Positions 9,142 through 17,925 of a stretch of DNA of 39,176 nucleotides are shown piece after piece. Below the pieces are notes generated by a model. It saw only the letters and a program-made list of their open reading frames with translations. It ran no database searches and was not told the origin of the DNA. Origin of the DNA: Ammonifex sp. GTDB taxonomy: Bacteria; Bacillota; Desulfotomaculia; Desulfotomaculales; Ammonificaceae. The position numbers were made by a program, and so were the translations under genes. Positions within the stretch are counted from its first letter, which is position 1. Each line of letters starts with the position of its first letter. The stretch covers positions 1-39,176 of the forward strand of contig QZIW01000025.1 in the NCBI GenBank assembly GCA_003604985.1, given 5' to 3'.

Positions 9142-9834
9142 GTGTCCAAACGTTATACGATCGGTCTGGTAGCGCTCGTGTTGGGCCTGATGTTGGCGCT
9201 GCAATTCCGTACCACGCAAAATACCGAGCCGACCGTACCGTATGACCGGGCCAGCGAGTTGACTGCGGAACTCAGGGCTTTGGAAAAAGAGACGACCGGA
9301 CTGGAGGCTGATGCCGGCGATCTCGAGAGAAAACTCTCCCGTGCGCGTATGGGATATACCCAGGCGGAAGAAATCTTAAGAGCGGAAGTAAAAGACGCGG
9401 CGGTGATTGCCGGTGTGGCCCCTGTCGAAGGGCCCGGTGTAAGGGTAAGGATTAGCGATCCGGGAGAGCGCGGAGCCCAGAGCGGGATCTTCACCGTCCG
9501 CGATGAAGACCTCTTGAAGCTAATAAACGAGTTGCGTGCGGCAGGAGCTGAAGCGATGAGTATCAACAGACAGCGTATTGTGTCTACCTCGGAAGTGCGT
9601 TTGGCGGGCTCAGTCATAAACGTTAATACGCAGAAGATTACCCCGCCGTACGAAATTCTGGCTATAGGAGGGCCCGCCGCGCTCAGGAGCAGCCTCGAAA
9701 TCAGGAACGGACTGGTTGAAACCCTCCGGGACTGGGGGATGGAGGTAACGGTGGAGGATAAGGATCACATTGTCATTCCGGCATATAGAGGGTCCTTGAG
9801 GTTCGAGTTTGCACGGCAGGCAAGGGAAGGTTAG
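9142..9834 (+). CDS. DUF881 family protein (YlxW-like), second copy
   Basis: Second DUF881 protein, clearly a paralogue of its neighbour. It shares the N-terminal membrane helix (IGLVALVLGLMLALQF), a coiled coil around residues 35-85, EGPGVRVRISD, DLLKLINELRAAGAEAMSIN and an ending in IPAYRGS. GTG 9142 follows the TAG of the first copy with no gap, and both genes are in the same frame. The pair is probably a tandem duplication. A role in septal membrane or divisome organisation is inferred from the location only. Confidence 0.88.
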   Translation: MSKRYTIGLVALVLGLMLALQFRTTQNTEPTVPYDRASELTAELRALEKETTGLEADAGDLERKLSRARMGYTQAEEILRAEVKDAAVIAGVAPVEGPGVRVRISDPGERGAQSGIFTVRDEDLLKLINELRAAGAEAMSINRQRIVSTSEVRLAGSVINVNTQKITPPYEILAIGGPAALRSSLEIRNGLVETLRDWGMEVTVEDKDHIVIPAYRGSLRFEFARQAREG

Positions 9835-9965
9835 CCTGCCCCTGCCGCTGCGCCATCGGCAGAAGGAAAACGGCCGTGCCGCGCGGTGTCCCCCGAAGCG
9901 CAGTGTTGCGGTCCCGCCGGTTGCGGCCGTGGTAAGATTCGGTTATCTACGAGGAGGGCTTCGCA

Positions 9966-10325
9966 ATGTGGGTCGGTGTCTGGCTGGCGGTAATTGGTCT
10001 GATAATAGGGGTGGCGGTCGGGCTTAAAGTGCCGCTTGTTTTCCCACAAGCCTACGGGAAATACATGGGTTTGGCGGTGCTTGCGGCCCTGGATTCGGTC
10101 TTCGGCGGGGTGCGTGCGTCTATGGAAGAACGCTTTGACAACGTAATTTTCTTGAGCGGTTTTTTCAGCAACGCCCTGTTAGCGGCCGGACTGGTGTTTA
10201 TCGGCGACCGTCTTGGGGTTGAACTTTATACGGCGGCGATCGTTGCTTTTGGTGTGCGTTTGTTCCAAAACTTGGGCATAATCAGGCGCTATCTGCTGAA
10301 AAAATCTAATAAATTAAAAAAGTAA
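9966..10325 (+). CDS. sbp: Small basic protein Sbp (DUF1290)
   Basis: Small integral membrane protein of 119 aa with three or four hydrophobic helices and a strongly basic C-terminus (RRYLLKKSNKLKK). The family signature is visible as KVPLVFPQAYGKYMGLAVLAALDSVFGG. Sbp genes lie beside ftsA/ftsZ in many Gram-positives, but the function is unresolved. GAGGAGGG just before ATG 9966 supports the start. FtsZ follows after 260 bp. Confidence 0.88.
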   Translation: MWVGVWLAVIGLIIGVAVGLKVPLVFPQAYGKYMGLAVLAALDSVFGGVRASMEERFDNVIFLSGFFSNALLAAGLVFIGDRLGVELYTAAIVAFGVRLFQNLGIIRRYLLKKSNKLKK

Positions 10326-10585
10326 AATTGTCGTTTTAGGAAAAGGGAATACGACTGTGGCGTGGAATCTTAATAATTTAATATCCAGAGAAATGGGATT
10401 GTACTCGGACCTGAAATGTTCCCAAACCTGGAGATTGCCCTACAACCGCACACGGCCAAAAGGCCGCGCCGGGTGAAGCCGGCCATCCAGGTCCTAAAGT
10501 GTGAGCCCGGCGAGGTCATATAAAGCCAGGCATAATTTTTGGAGCAGTCTCTCATGTTACCTGAATAAGGAGGGGAGCTAAGACG
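10326..10585. other. Intergenic region sbp-ftsZ, no gene seen
   Basis: About 260 bp without a credible reading frame. It contains a GC-rich hairpin with CGGCC and GGCCG arms around AAAA near 10,455 and presumably the ftsZ promoter. This is where ftsA would be expected from the Bacillus-type gene order, and nothing like it is present. Confidence 0.5.
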
Positions 10586-11635
10586 GTGATTGACGTCGAA
10601 ATCGATCTGGAGAAATTTGCAAACATCAAGGTAATTGGTGTCGGTGGTGGTGGAAACAACGCCGTAAACAGGATGATTGCCGCGGGGGTTAGAGGGGTAG
10701 ATTTTATCGCTATCAATACTGACGCGCAGGCATTATCTATGTCCCAAAGCCCGAACAAGATCCAGATCGGTGCGAAGCTCACCAAAGGATTGGGTGCAGG
10801 CGGGAACCCTGAAATAGGGGAGAAAGCGGCGGAGGAAAATAGAGAAGAGGTAGCTGCGGGTATAAAGGGCGCGGATATGGTGTTCGTGACCGCCGGTATG
10901 GGCGGCGGCACCGGAACAGGGGGAGCACCCATCATTGCGGAGTTGGCCAAGGAGTTGGGGTCGCTCACGGTGGGTGTGGTGACCAGGCCCTTTGCCTTTG
11001 AAGGACGGAAAAGACAGATACAAGCGGAAACAGGTATTACCAAGTTGCGGGAACGGGTCGATACCCTAATTACTATTCCCAACGACAGGCTGCTTCAAGT
11101 TATAGACAAAAACACCTCGATGGTGGAAGCCTTCCGCATTGCCGACGACGTTTTGCGGCAGGGGGTGCAAGGCATCTCGGACCTTATTGCGGTGCCGGGG
11201 CTGATCAATCTTGATTTTGCTGACGTTCGTACAATAATGAAGGACGCCGGCTCCGCCCTGATGGGCATCGGTGTAGCGCGGGGGGAGAGCCGGGCGGTGG
11301 AGGCCGCGAGGCTGGCCATCTCGAGTCCCCTGCTTGAAACGACGATCGAAGGCGCGCGGGGCGTGCTCCTTAACATGACCGGTGACGCTTCAATGAAGTT
11401 ACTCGAGGTTAATGAGGCGGCCCAGATAATCGCTCAAGTCGTTGACCCCGAGGCCAACATCATCTTTGGTGCGGTCATCGACGAGAGTCTGAACGACGAG
11501 GTCCGGGTGACGGTCATCGCAACCGGTTTCGAAAGCCGAATCTTCCGCCAAACTACGGAGATTGACCTTAAAGCCACCAGCCAGCACGAGGACCTTGACA
11601 TTCCTATGTTTCTGCTCCGCAGAGCTACTAAGTAA
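10586..11635 (+). CDS. ftsZ: Cell division GTPase FtsZ
   Basis: Tubulin homologue that assembles the Z-ring on the cytoplasmic membrane; in spore formers it also builds the asymmetric septum. The GTP-binding signature GGGTGTG is at residues 106-112, the N-terminal loop is [13 protein letters not shown], and the T7 loop ([11 protein letters not shown]) needed for GTP hydrolysis is present. The product is 349 aa with a short C-terminal linker and the conserved tail [11 protein letters not shown], the docking peptide for FtsA/SepF-type partners. GTG 10586 is preceded by AAGGAGGGG. A strong terminator follows at 11,694. Confidence 0.97.
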   Translation: MIDVEIDLEKFANIKVIGVGGGGNNAVNRMIAAGVRGVDFIAINTDAQALSMSQSPNKIQIGAKLTKGLGAGGNPEIGEKAAEENREEVAAGIKGADMVFVTAGMGGGTGTGGAPIIAELAKELGSLTVGVVTRPFAFEGRKRQIQAETGITKLRERVDTLITIPNDRLLQVIDKNTSMVEAFRIADDVLRQGVQGISDLIAVPGLINLDFADVRTIMKDAGSALMGIGVARGESRAVEAARLAISSPLLETTIEGARGVLLNMTGDASMKLLEVNEAAQIIAQVVDPEANIIFGAVIDESLNDEVRVTVIATGFESRIFRQTTEIDLKATSQHEDLDIPMFLLRRATK

Positions 11636-11693
11636 ACTACCGGGCAAGACCTGAATTAAATAAGACAATAACCATATTTTTACAGACTTTGCG

Positions 11694-11732
11694 GCCCTGA
11701 CTTGATAAACTGGAGTCAGGGCTTAATTTTTT
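11694..11732 (+). terminator. Rho-independent terminator after ftsZ
   Basis: Perfect 9-bp stem, GCCCTGACT with AGTCAGGGC, an 11-base loop and a T-rich tail. It marks the end of the division transcript and isolates spoIIGA. Confidence 0.85.
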
Positions 11733-11820
11733 CCGCCCCTTGAGCTTGCCGGGTGTCTTTCATAATTCCTGGGTTGCGAGCATACTTTTTTAGAAATTCC
11801 TGGAGAACGGACGGGTCCCC

Positions 11821-12720
11821 ATGGCCGGGTATACTGTGTACTTGGATGAGCTTTTGGCAAATAATCTGATCATGAACTACGCCGTCTTGCACCTGACGGC
11901 CAAGTTGGCCGGGGTGCCCTACCGCTTTCTCCGGCTGCTATCGGCGGCACTCGTTGGGTCACTTTATTTCGTTGCCGTATTCTTTCCTGAGGCCGGGAAC
12001 TTTTACAATCTGTCCGGCAAGTTCCTGGTTTCCATTCTGGTTGTGGTCGTAGCGTTCGGCTTCTTACCCTGGCGGCGGTTTCTCGGCGTTTGGGCTTTGT
12101 TCTTCGGTGTTTCCTTTGCGGTGGGCGGCGTGGTTTACGGGATCAACGGCCTGATTGCCGACCATGGGGCCGATGGTGTGGCAGGTTACCGGTACGTGTT
12201 GCCGGGGGTTGTTGCCGCCCTGGTACTTGTCGCGGTCTTGGGAAAGAAAGGGAGGATTCTCCGCCGGCGGATTGCGGAAGGCTTCTTCCGGGTTCCACTG
12301 GCCATCCAGATGGGGGGCAAGAAAGTGGAACTTGAGGCCTTGCTGGATACCGGCAACCAGCTTACCGACCCGGTAAGCCGGTGTCCGGTAGTCATAGTTG
12401 AATACGACTCAGTCTGCGACTTTTTGCCGCTTGAACTTCGGAAGGTCCTGGAAAGCAGTTTCGAGCCCGATTTCACAGCTATCGGTACCAAAATCGAAGA
12501 CCCGAAATGGGCGACCCGCCTGCGGCTGATTCCGTACCGTTCCCTCGGAAAAAGCGGCGGGCTGCTCGTCGGTTTCAAACCGGACGCGGTGGAGGTGGTC
12601 TACGGGGGGAGGGTTGTACGGGTCAACAGGGTGGTCGTCGGTATCTACCGCCAGCGCTTAAGTCCGGAGGCCAAGTACAATGCGCTTTTGCACCCGCGGC
12701 TGGTTGAAGCGCTTCTCTGA
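11821..12720 (+). CDS. spoIIGA: Sporulation sigma-E factor processing peptidase SpoIIGA
   Basis: Membrane-embedded aspartic protease that cleaves the pro-sequence from sigma-E in the mother cell when it receives the SpoIIR signal. The N-terminal half has about five hydrophobic segments, with YLDELLANNLIMNY typical of the family start. The cytoplasmic half carries the protease signature LLDTGNQLTDP, with the catalytic Asp at residue 176, and ends with VVGIYRQRLS. The product is 299 aa from ATG 11821. The ribosome binding site is distant (GGAG near 11,803). The substrate gene sigE follows after a 246-bp repeat-filled gap. Confidence 0.95.
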   Translation: MAGYTVYLDELLANNLIMNYAVLHLTAKLAGVPYRFLRLLSAALVGSLYFVAVFFPEAGNFYNLSGKFLVSILVVVVAFGFLPWRRFLGVWALFFGVSFAVGGVVYGINGLIADHGADGVAGYRYVLPGVVAALVLVAVLGKKGRILRRRIAEGFFRVPLAIQMGGKKVELEALLDTGNQLTDPVSRCPVVIVEYDSVCDFLPLELRKVLESSFEPDFTAIGTKIEDPKWATRLRLIPYRSLGKSGGLLVGFKPDAVEVVYGGRVVRVNRVVVGIYRQRLSPEAKYNALLHPRLVEALL

Positions 12721-12955
12721 TCAACGTTCTAAGTTCTAAGTTGAGCTTAGGCTGATGGACCTTTGGGGTCCGTTCAACGTTCAAGGTTCAACGTTTTAAG
12801 GTTCTAAGTTCAAAGTTCTAAGTCCTCAGTCCTGAATTCTATCTTTGGACTTTGGACTTTAGACTCGGGACTTTGGACTCGTGACTTTCGACTTCTGGCT
12901 TCTGTATTCTTACTATCGACGACCGATGTCCGACGACTGACGACCGATTGAGGGA
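12721..12955. repeat. Degenerate heptamer repeat block with opposed arms
   Basis: The whole spoIIGA-sigE gap is built of imperfect 7-bp units. The left part (12,724-12,832) has TTCTAAG, TTCAACG and TTCAAAG units. The right part (12,843-12,945) has GGACTTT, AGACTCG and later CGACGAC-like units. The two arms are roughly reverse complements around a centre near 12,836, so the region could fold into a long imperfect hairpin. It belongs to the same family as the repeats at 1-55. Confidence 0.75.
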
Positions 12956-12966
12956 GGGGATGTAAT

Positions 12967-13686
12967 TTGTTCGAAAGGCTGACATTCCGGTTAAGGCTTT
13001 TCATCGCGCGGTGCCTGGTCCGGCTGGGTTGGCGGCGCCCCGGGTACTACGTGGGCGGCCCGGAAATACTGCCGCCGCCGCTAAGCGTCGACGAAGAAAT
13101 GCTCCTCTTAGATAAGCTCGAGGAGGGGGACTTTTCCGTCCGCAATACGCTCATCGAAAGGAACCTCAGGCTGGTGGTATACATCGCGCGCAAGTACGAA
13201 AGCACCGGCGTAAACGTTGAAGACCTGGTTTCGATCGGCACCATCGGCCTCATTAAGGCGGTCAACACCTTCAACCCGGAGCGCAAGGTTAAGCTCGCCA
13301 CGTACGCTTCGCGGTGCATCGAAAACGAAATCCTGATGCACCTTCGCCGGCAGACAAGGATACGCCAGGAGATTTCCTTCGACGAGCCCCTGAACACGGA
13401 CTGGGACGGCAACGAACTGCTCCTTTCCGACATCCTTGGAACCGAAGAGGATATCACTTCCAGGGGGGTGGAGGAGGAGGTCGACCGGAAGGTGCTCCGC
13501 CTTGCGCTGGAACGTCTGAACGGGCGTGAGCGGATCATTATGGAACTTCGCTTCGGGCTGCAGAGCGGGGAAGAAAAAACGCAGAAGGAGGTCGCGGACC
13601 TGTTGGGCATTTCCCAGTCGTACATATCGCGCCTGGAAAAGCGGATCATCAAGCGTTTGAGGAAAGAGATGTACCGGCTTGCTTGA
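12967..13686 (+). CDS. sigE: RNA polymerase sporulation sigma factor SigE (pro-sigma-E)
   Basis: Early mother-cell sigma factor, made as an inactive precursor and activated by SpoIIGA. Residues 1-30 form the hydrophobic/basic pro-region ([18 protein letters not shown]). Region 2 is [17 protein letters not shown] ... [14 protein letters not shown], and region 4 ends in the helix-turn-helix [22 protein letters not shown]. The product is 239 aa, the usual size. TTG 12967 is chosen because GAGGGAGGGG lies just upstream and no other start fits. sigG, often the next gene in spore formers, is 12.6 kb away here. Confidence 0.96.
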   Translation: MFERLTFRLRLFIARCLVRLGWRRPGYYVGGPEILPPPLSVDEEMLLLDKLEEGDFSVRNTLIERNLRLVVYIARKYESTGVNVEDLVSIGTIGLIKAVNTFNPERKVKLATYASRCIENEILMHLRRQTRIRQEISFDEPLNTDWDGNELLLSDILGTEEDITSRGVEEEVDRKVLRLALERLNGRERIIMELRFGLQSGEEKTQKEVADLLGISQSYISRLEKRIIKRLRKEMYRLA

Positions 13687-13753
13687 AACCGCTTGCTTTT
13701 AAAAAGCAGCCGATGTCCGTAATAAAACCCTCGTCCGGCGCCCATCACCGGGT

Positions 13754-14011
13754 CTAAACCAGGCTTACGGAGACCTCCAGGAACCAGTAACCGTCCCGCA
13801 GCACGGGTTTTTTCTTCTCAAGCCTGACCGGGGAAGAAAAGATTGGACCGCTGGTCACCACCGTATGGTACTCTCCGCCTTCCCCAGACGGGTCAACTCC
13901 CGCTTTTTCCATTTCCCGGACTGCGTTTATGTCCGGCGTCCTGCCGAGGAACCGATTGTCGAGCACACCGTCTTTGACCGCAATGATTCGCAGCCTGCTT
14001 TTGCAGCAGGG
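13754..14011 (-). pseudogene. C-terminal remnant of a Dph6/COG2102-type ATP pyrophosphatase
   Basis: About 85 codons, closed upstream by a stop at 14,012, encode a segment resembling the C-terminus of the diphthine-ammonia-ligase-like (DUF71) family: SRLRIIAVKDGVLDNRFLGR, then VDPSGEGGEYHTVVTSGPIF. The N-terminal PP-loop domain is absent, so it cannot be a functional enzyme of that family. It is convergent with sigE and marks the left edge of the accessory region. Confidence 0.65.
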
Positions 14012-14028
14012 CTAACGGGAGGCCGTTT

Positions 14029-14841
14029 TCAATCTCCGGCCACAAAGAGGGTCATCATCCATTCGCCGTTCTTTTTCGAAAACTCGGCCCTGTAGTCTAC
14101 GGGGCTCCTGATGAACTTCCTTTTAACGTACCCGGAGTCCGGCCCAACCTGGATTTTCACCCAGGAATCCGCTTCGTTCTGGGCCATCTCTTGCGGTTGC
14201 CTTACAAGTTTTACGATGTTATAGTTCAGCCTGGTTAAAACCCTCGAGTCGGCATCAGGTTCGGTATAGACATCAACATTTTTGTCAAGAACGGCAACGT
14301 ATTCAAAGGCGTCGTACTGGTCGGGAAAACGCGTAAATATGTACGGCGCCCGGAAGGAGGACTTATCCTTGTCGCCGTAAGCGCTGAAAGTTCCGCCAAG
14401 TGCCAGGACCTCGCCCAATTCATCCCACAGGCCTGACCTTAACGGGTTGACGTCCAACCCCCATTCTTCGAAGAAGCCGCTGATACCGTCATTCATCCCG
14501 AAACTGTACCTAATGTTTTTGTCAACGTGCTGTCTCAGGAAATCCAGGTTCCTGTTTCCGATCGCGACCATCAGCCTGTCGCGGAATTGCTTGAAGTCGG
14601 GGTTCCGGCCGGATTCGTCCACCGGGAGAAGCTGGGGCCCACTGTAAGCCTTGACTTCAGTTTCTTTGCTTTCGTTAGCCGGGCGGGTACCGGCTTTTTG
14701 GGTGGAGGCGGGCGAGTCATCGTGGTTGTCCGAGGTTGTTACATTACCGGGGGAGCGGGGAAGGTAATCCTTGAGGACTACAAAAACGGAGCCAAAGACA
14801 AAGAACGCAAGTAGAGACGCCACCAAGTACCGGTATTTCAT
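14029..14841 (-). CDS. Exported SH3-domain protein of unknown function
   Basis: 270-aa protein with an N-terminal membrane helix (ASLLAFFVFGSVFVVL) that can serve as a signal peptide or anchor. A low-complexity Ser/Thr/Asp linker covers residues 30-70. A middle domain (FKQFRDRLMVAIGNRNLDFLRQHVDKNIRYSFG) follows. The C-terminal part, about 180-262, resembles a bacterial SH3 fold (VYTEPDADSRVLTRLNYNIVKLV, then WVKIQV and GYVKRKFI). SH3 domains of this sort often bind cell wall or are found on wall-associated proteins; the exact role here is unknown. ATG 14841 has GAGGGG six bases upstream. It is monocistronic and divergent from nothing obvious. Confidence 0.75.
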   Translation of the reverse strand: MKYRYLVASLLAFFVFGSVFVVLKDYLPRSPGNVTTSDNHDDSPASTQKAGTRPANESKETEVKAYSGPQLLPVDESGRNPDFKQFRDRLMVAIGNRNLDFLRQHVDKNIRYSFGMNDGISGFFEEWGLDVNPLRSGLWDELGEVLALGGTFSAYGDKDKSSFRAPYIFTRFPDQYDAFEYVAVLDKNVDVYTEPDADSRVLTRLNYNIVKLVRQPQEMAQNEADSWVKIQVGPDSGYVKRKFIRSPVDYRAEFSKKNGEWMMTLFVAGD

Positions 14842-15285
14842 CTGAACCCCTCTTTTCGAAGATTGGATATGCTGTTGCTACTTATATGACACCGAAGACG
14901 TTGCCGGTATGACAAAACCAACAACTTTTTTTTGCAATAACTCCGCCGGCGTTTCTGTTTCGACTCCCGGCCTGGATGTTGAGGCCAAGGGTGAAACATC
15001 TATCGAGAGTATAGCATTAAAGACATTTTTTTCATCCCGGTAATTAATGTCGCGGTTTTATTGCCGCCGTCGGGTCAATCCCTGTTGTTAAAGGTTTTCA
15101 GTTGCGGTCACATTGTCGATAAAGAGAAGTTGCGGGCGATTATCATACCGATATCGCGCATCTGCAGCATTGAATTCGGCGCAATCCAAATAGATCCTTA
15201 GAACAGCGGGCATTTTGTGGCCGGCAAAGCACGTACCGGCTTACCCGGCCTTTTCATGTTTGAACCGGGATAAATTACGTTTTAG
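14842..15285. other. Intergenic region, no gene seen
   Basis: About 440 bp between the SH3 gene and the decayed ATPase. It is more A+T-rich than its surroundings and has no reading frame or clear terminator that I can support. It probably carries the promoter of the SH3 gene near 14,870-14,900. Confidence 0.4.
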
Positions 15286-15755
15286 CTAAATCCGTTCCAA
15301 ATGTTTGTCCCGGTGATTCAAAAAGTCTTTGTAAACCCCATAATAGTCAGTTTCCTCGTACGCAATGTGTTTGACGGGGATGTGATCAAAGCTGTAAATG
15401 GTAGCCCCGGGAAGCGCAAGGAGAAACAGCGAGTGACTGGCCAGGGTGAATTGGGCGTTGCCGTCCAGGCTTGTTTCTTTGAGTATGGCCGGCAGCTCGA
15501 GTTGTTTTCTGGCGAGAGGGTGGTTTCGGGTTCGTCGAGGAGGTAAAGGCCCTTAATCTGGTACCGGGTTTTGAAATAGGACATGTTGCACTGGCCGTGC
15601 GATTTTGTGACCAGCGATTCACCGCCGAAGTACTTCAGCATGCCGGGATCGGCCACCGCCCACTCGTCCAGGATGTGGGCGACGTCCCGAAAGATCTCGG
15701 AAGCGAAAAACGAACCGGGCACGGGTTCGTCGGTCCACTCGACGGTGACCCAAAA
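15286..15755 (-). pseudogene. Truncated and frameshifted AAA-type predicted ATPase (C-terminal part)
   Basis: Only the C-terminal half of an ATPase is left. Readable parts are PGSFFASEIFRDVAHILDEW, GGESLVTKSHGQ (a signature-like motif), GLYLLDEPETTLSP (Walker B region) and, after a frameshift near 15,505-15,510, LASHSLFLLALPGATIYSFD and a normal ending. The Walker A half is missing. Upstream it is joined directly to a fragment of an unrelated flavodoxin-fold gene. The family resembles the COG3910-like predicted ATPases. Not functional as read. Confidence 0.75.
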
Positions 15756-16129
15756 TGCAGTTTTTCCACAGCGTCTCGAGCGGGTCGCCGAAGACTTTCA
15801 GCTCACGTTCTGCAGGCGTGTCCGAGGTGTTGAACACCAGTGCGCATTTTGCTTTCAGCAGCCCGACCGGAACCCCGTCACCTTCGTCGCCCTCGACAAA
15901 CTCGTATGCGACTCCGGGTCTGACAACCCTGTCAACCCATGTTTTCATGATTGCCGGGCGGTTGACCCCACCAGTTGGGGTGGACGATGATAATGCCGTC
16001 GGCCCGGGCGATTTCACCGCAATGTGCCTTTATGGCGGGGTCCAGAGCAGCGCCCTCAAGGATTTCCGAGTACGGGAGCACGGGCTCGAAGCCCTCGGCG
16101 TAAAGGTCGTGAAAAACAACGTCGTGCCC
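15756..16129 (-). pseudogene. Broken NAD(P)H-dependent flavodoxin-fold oxidoreductase (Flavodoxin_2)
   Basis: Readable segments are GHDVVFHDLYAEGFEPVL and ADGIIIVHPNWWGQPP. After a one-base frameshift near 15,955-15,961 come AIMKTWVDRVVRPGVAYEF and GLLKAKCALVFNTSDTP. These match the quinone-reductase/FMN-binding family. The first 30 or so residues and the C-terminus are missing: the front is fused to a lipoprotein fragment, the back to an ATPase fragment. The intact gene would have been a cytosolic flavin-dependent oxidoreductase. Confidence 0.75.
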
Positions 16130-16501
16130 TTCACCGCGACCCGGTCCGCACCCATGGTGGCCGGATTGGGGTTGGTGTCGCGAAACACCACTCCCACAGT
16201 ACCGCCGAGTGCCGCAAAATCCCTGTGCGCCGGCTTTTGGGGCTCAATATAATTGTGCCACAGTTCTTCCGCGTTCAACTGGTAATTCTGAGCGTTAAAG
16301 GACCATTGTTTCAGGTGTTCGTATTGCACCTGGGTTTCCGAGAGGCGTTCACTCAGCTTTGCGTTCTCCTCCTGCAGCGTTTTAATTCTTGCCGCCTGGG
16401 CGTCCATTTTTTGCATCCGTCTCTTTTACGCGGGACATAGCGCACCCGGACAGGACGACAGTAAACAACATCATGGCAGCGGCGGGTAACCGTTTAAACA
16501 T
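16126..16501 (-). pseudogene. Frameshifted, truncated lipoprotein gene
   Basis: ATG 16501, preceded by AGGAG at good spacing, starts a lipoprotein signal peptide (MFKRLPAAAMMLFTVV) with lipobox LSGC. Six residues beyond the Cys, at an A6 tract, the frame shifts; removing one A restores the frame. The next frame holds a coiled coil (ARIKTLQEENAKLSERL) and a segment ending near DTNPNPATMGADRVAVKG. After that the sequence becomes flavodoxin-like, so the C-terminus is lost. Family not recognised. Confidence 0.7.
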
Positions 16502-16641
16502 TTTACCAGCTCCTGTTCTCCCCATATCTTCACGGTATATTGCTCTTCTTACTTATGCCCGCTGCCGCAGGCCCGGGCTTCTACCCGGGGGTTGATGTCC
16601 AGGATTATTTTCACGTCCTTTATTATCTTTCGCCGTTGTGC

Positions 16642-17523
16642 CTACAGGGCTGCTTTTAACGGAGCAGCGGCACTGCGCGTGTGCCGGCGGTGGAACAGCC
16701 ATACCACGACCCAGCCGAACAAGAAGTTGGAAGAAGACACCTCGACGAGGTGGGCCAGCCGGATTTTATCGGGCATTATTTCCGTCGGGACGAGGAGGAG
16801 GGAACCCATCAGGACCGAGAACAGCAAAGACACCGCCAGCCCGGCCTCCCACCACCCGCCCTTCATCATCCGGATTACCGGGAGGGCGAGAGCCGCCCAA
16901 ATCAGTCCCCTCAATCCCTGAAAGGGGATTATCCACCAGGGCATTTCGAGACCGGCGTAATACTCCCGAAACGCTTCCCCCGCCAGGGGCAAGAAGACAA
17001 AGGCGCCGAATGAAGTGTAAACGGCTATGTAGATGACGGCCACCAACAACAGCTTCCAGGCCCATTCTTTCAGGGGCATAATCAGCCGCCTGTTGGGTTC
17101 GTGGGTCTCGGGCCCCTTCTTTTTTCTCCAGAATAAGACGAGCATCGGTGCAAAAAGGGCGGCGACGATGGCCCCTTGAGCGAACAACTTGGGGATCATT
17201 TCCGCAGGGATGATGTTTACCAGGTGCTTGAGAAAGACCACGCTTTCAATTTGGGACAGGAATGTGGTTATCCCGTAAAACACGATAAACACCGTCACCA
17301 TCAACCGCCAGCCCGACCACCTTGAACGAATGACCGTATAGCTGAGGACGACCGTGGATAAAACCGCGCCAACTACCGTCATCACCAGGGTACCGGCCGC
17401 GCCATGGCCCTGTGCCGCGCCGGTCAAGCCGGTCAGCTTAGCCGCCAGCGAATTAAACATCACTAGGTGGAACGAAAGAAGGGCTGTCTTAATCAGAAGC
17501 TCCAAAGCGGTTTTAGTAGTCAT
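16642..17523 (-). CDS. Polytopic membrane protein of unknown function
   Basis: 293 aa with about seven or eight hydrophobic helices (for example LVMTVVGAVLSTVVLSYTVI, LLLVAVIYIAVYTSFGAFVF and AGLAVSLLFSVLMGSLLLV). A basic loop RKKKGPETHEPNRR sits in the middle. I prefer ATG 17523, because GGGGA lies just before it; an upstream GTG 17541 would add six residues. No motif identifies a transporter or enzyme family. The ending HRRHTRSAAAPLKAAL is basic and cytoplasmic-looking. It is one of the few intact genes in this decayed stretch. Confidence 0.65.
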   Translation of the reverse strand: MTTKTALELLIKTALLSFHLVMFNSLAAKLTGLTGAAQGHGAAGTLVMTVVGAVLSTVVLSYTVIRSRWSGWRLMVTVFIVFYGITTFLSQIESVVFLKHLVNIIPAEMIPKLFAQGAIVAALFAPMLVLFWRKKKGPETHEPNRRLIMPLKEWAWKLLLVAVIYIAVYTSFGAFVFLPLAGEAFREYYAGLEMPWWIIPFQGLRGLIWAALALPVIRMMKGGWWEAGLAVSLLFSVLMGSLLLVPTEIMPDKIRLAHLVEVSSSNFLFGWVVVWLFHRRHTRSAAAPLKAAL

Positions 17524-17777
17524 TCGGTTTTCCCCGCACAATTAGTATTTTACGTTTCCCGGAGGAACGGGACAGGTCTATTATAACTTGAAATGGCTCG
17601 TTAAGAAATAACACGAAAGAAGGGAATTGGAACGAAAGGTGCCACCATCTCGCGCAAGCGATCGGTACCACGGGTTTACCTGATGATCTTGTAACGGACG
17701 CCGCCCGGCGGACCGCTCTCCTGCAATTTTTAGCCTTTTCACCTCTTCGCCGGTCTGTTTGGATCTGAGTCTGCACG

Positions 17778-17925
17778 TCAGGCCGGCAGGTCGTCTCCGG
17801 TGAAATAAGCCCGGCCGTCCAACAAGCTCCGGTACTCGTGGGAGATTGTGTATTCGCCGGGGTGGGGGAGTTCAATCGTGGGTCGTCTCCGGCACAACCA
17901 CCCGGATCAGAGTCCCGGCCAGGCC
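17778..17925 (-). pseudogene. Possible C-terminal fragment of an unknown gene
   Basis: Directly after the stop of the Cdd1-like gene, one frame reads LAGTLIRVVVPETT. A shifted frame continues ELPHPGEYTISHEYRSLLDG and ends in a stop at 17,778. The text looks protein-like but no family is recognised, and only about 45 codons remain. Between 17,542 and 17,777 I see no gene. Confidence 0.35.

Noticed and set aside
12810-13004. Short - strand frame with repeating QSPESKVQSP-like text
   Set aside because: It is only the translation of the 7-bp DNA repeats, not a protein gene.
13690-13710. Terminator after sigE
   Set aside because: A GCTTTT-AAAAGC palindrome is present but has no G+C-rich stem or T-run after it.
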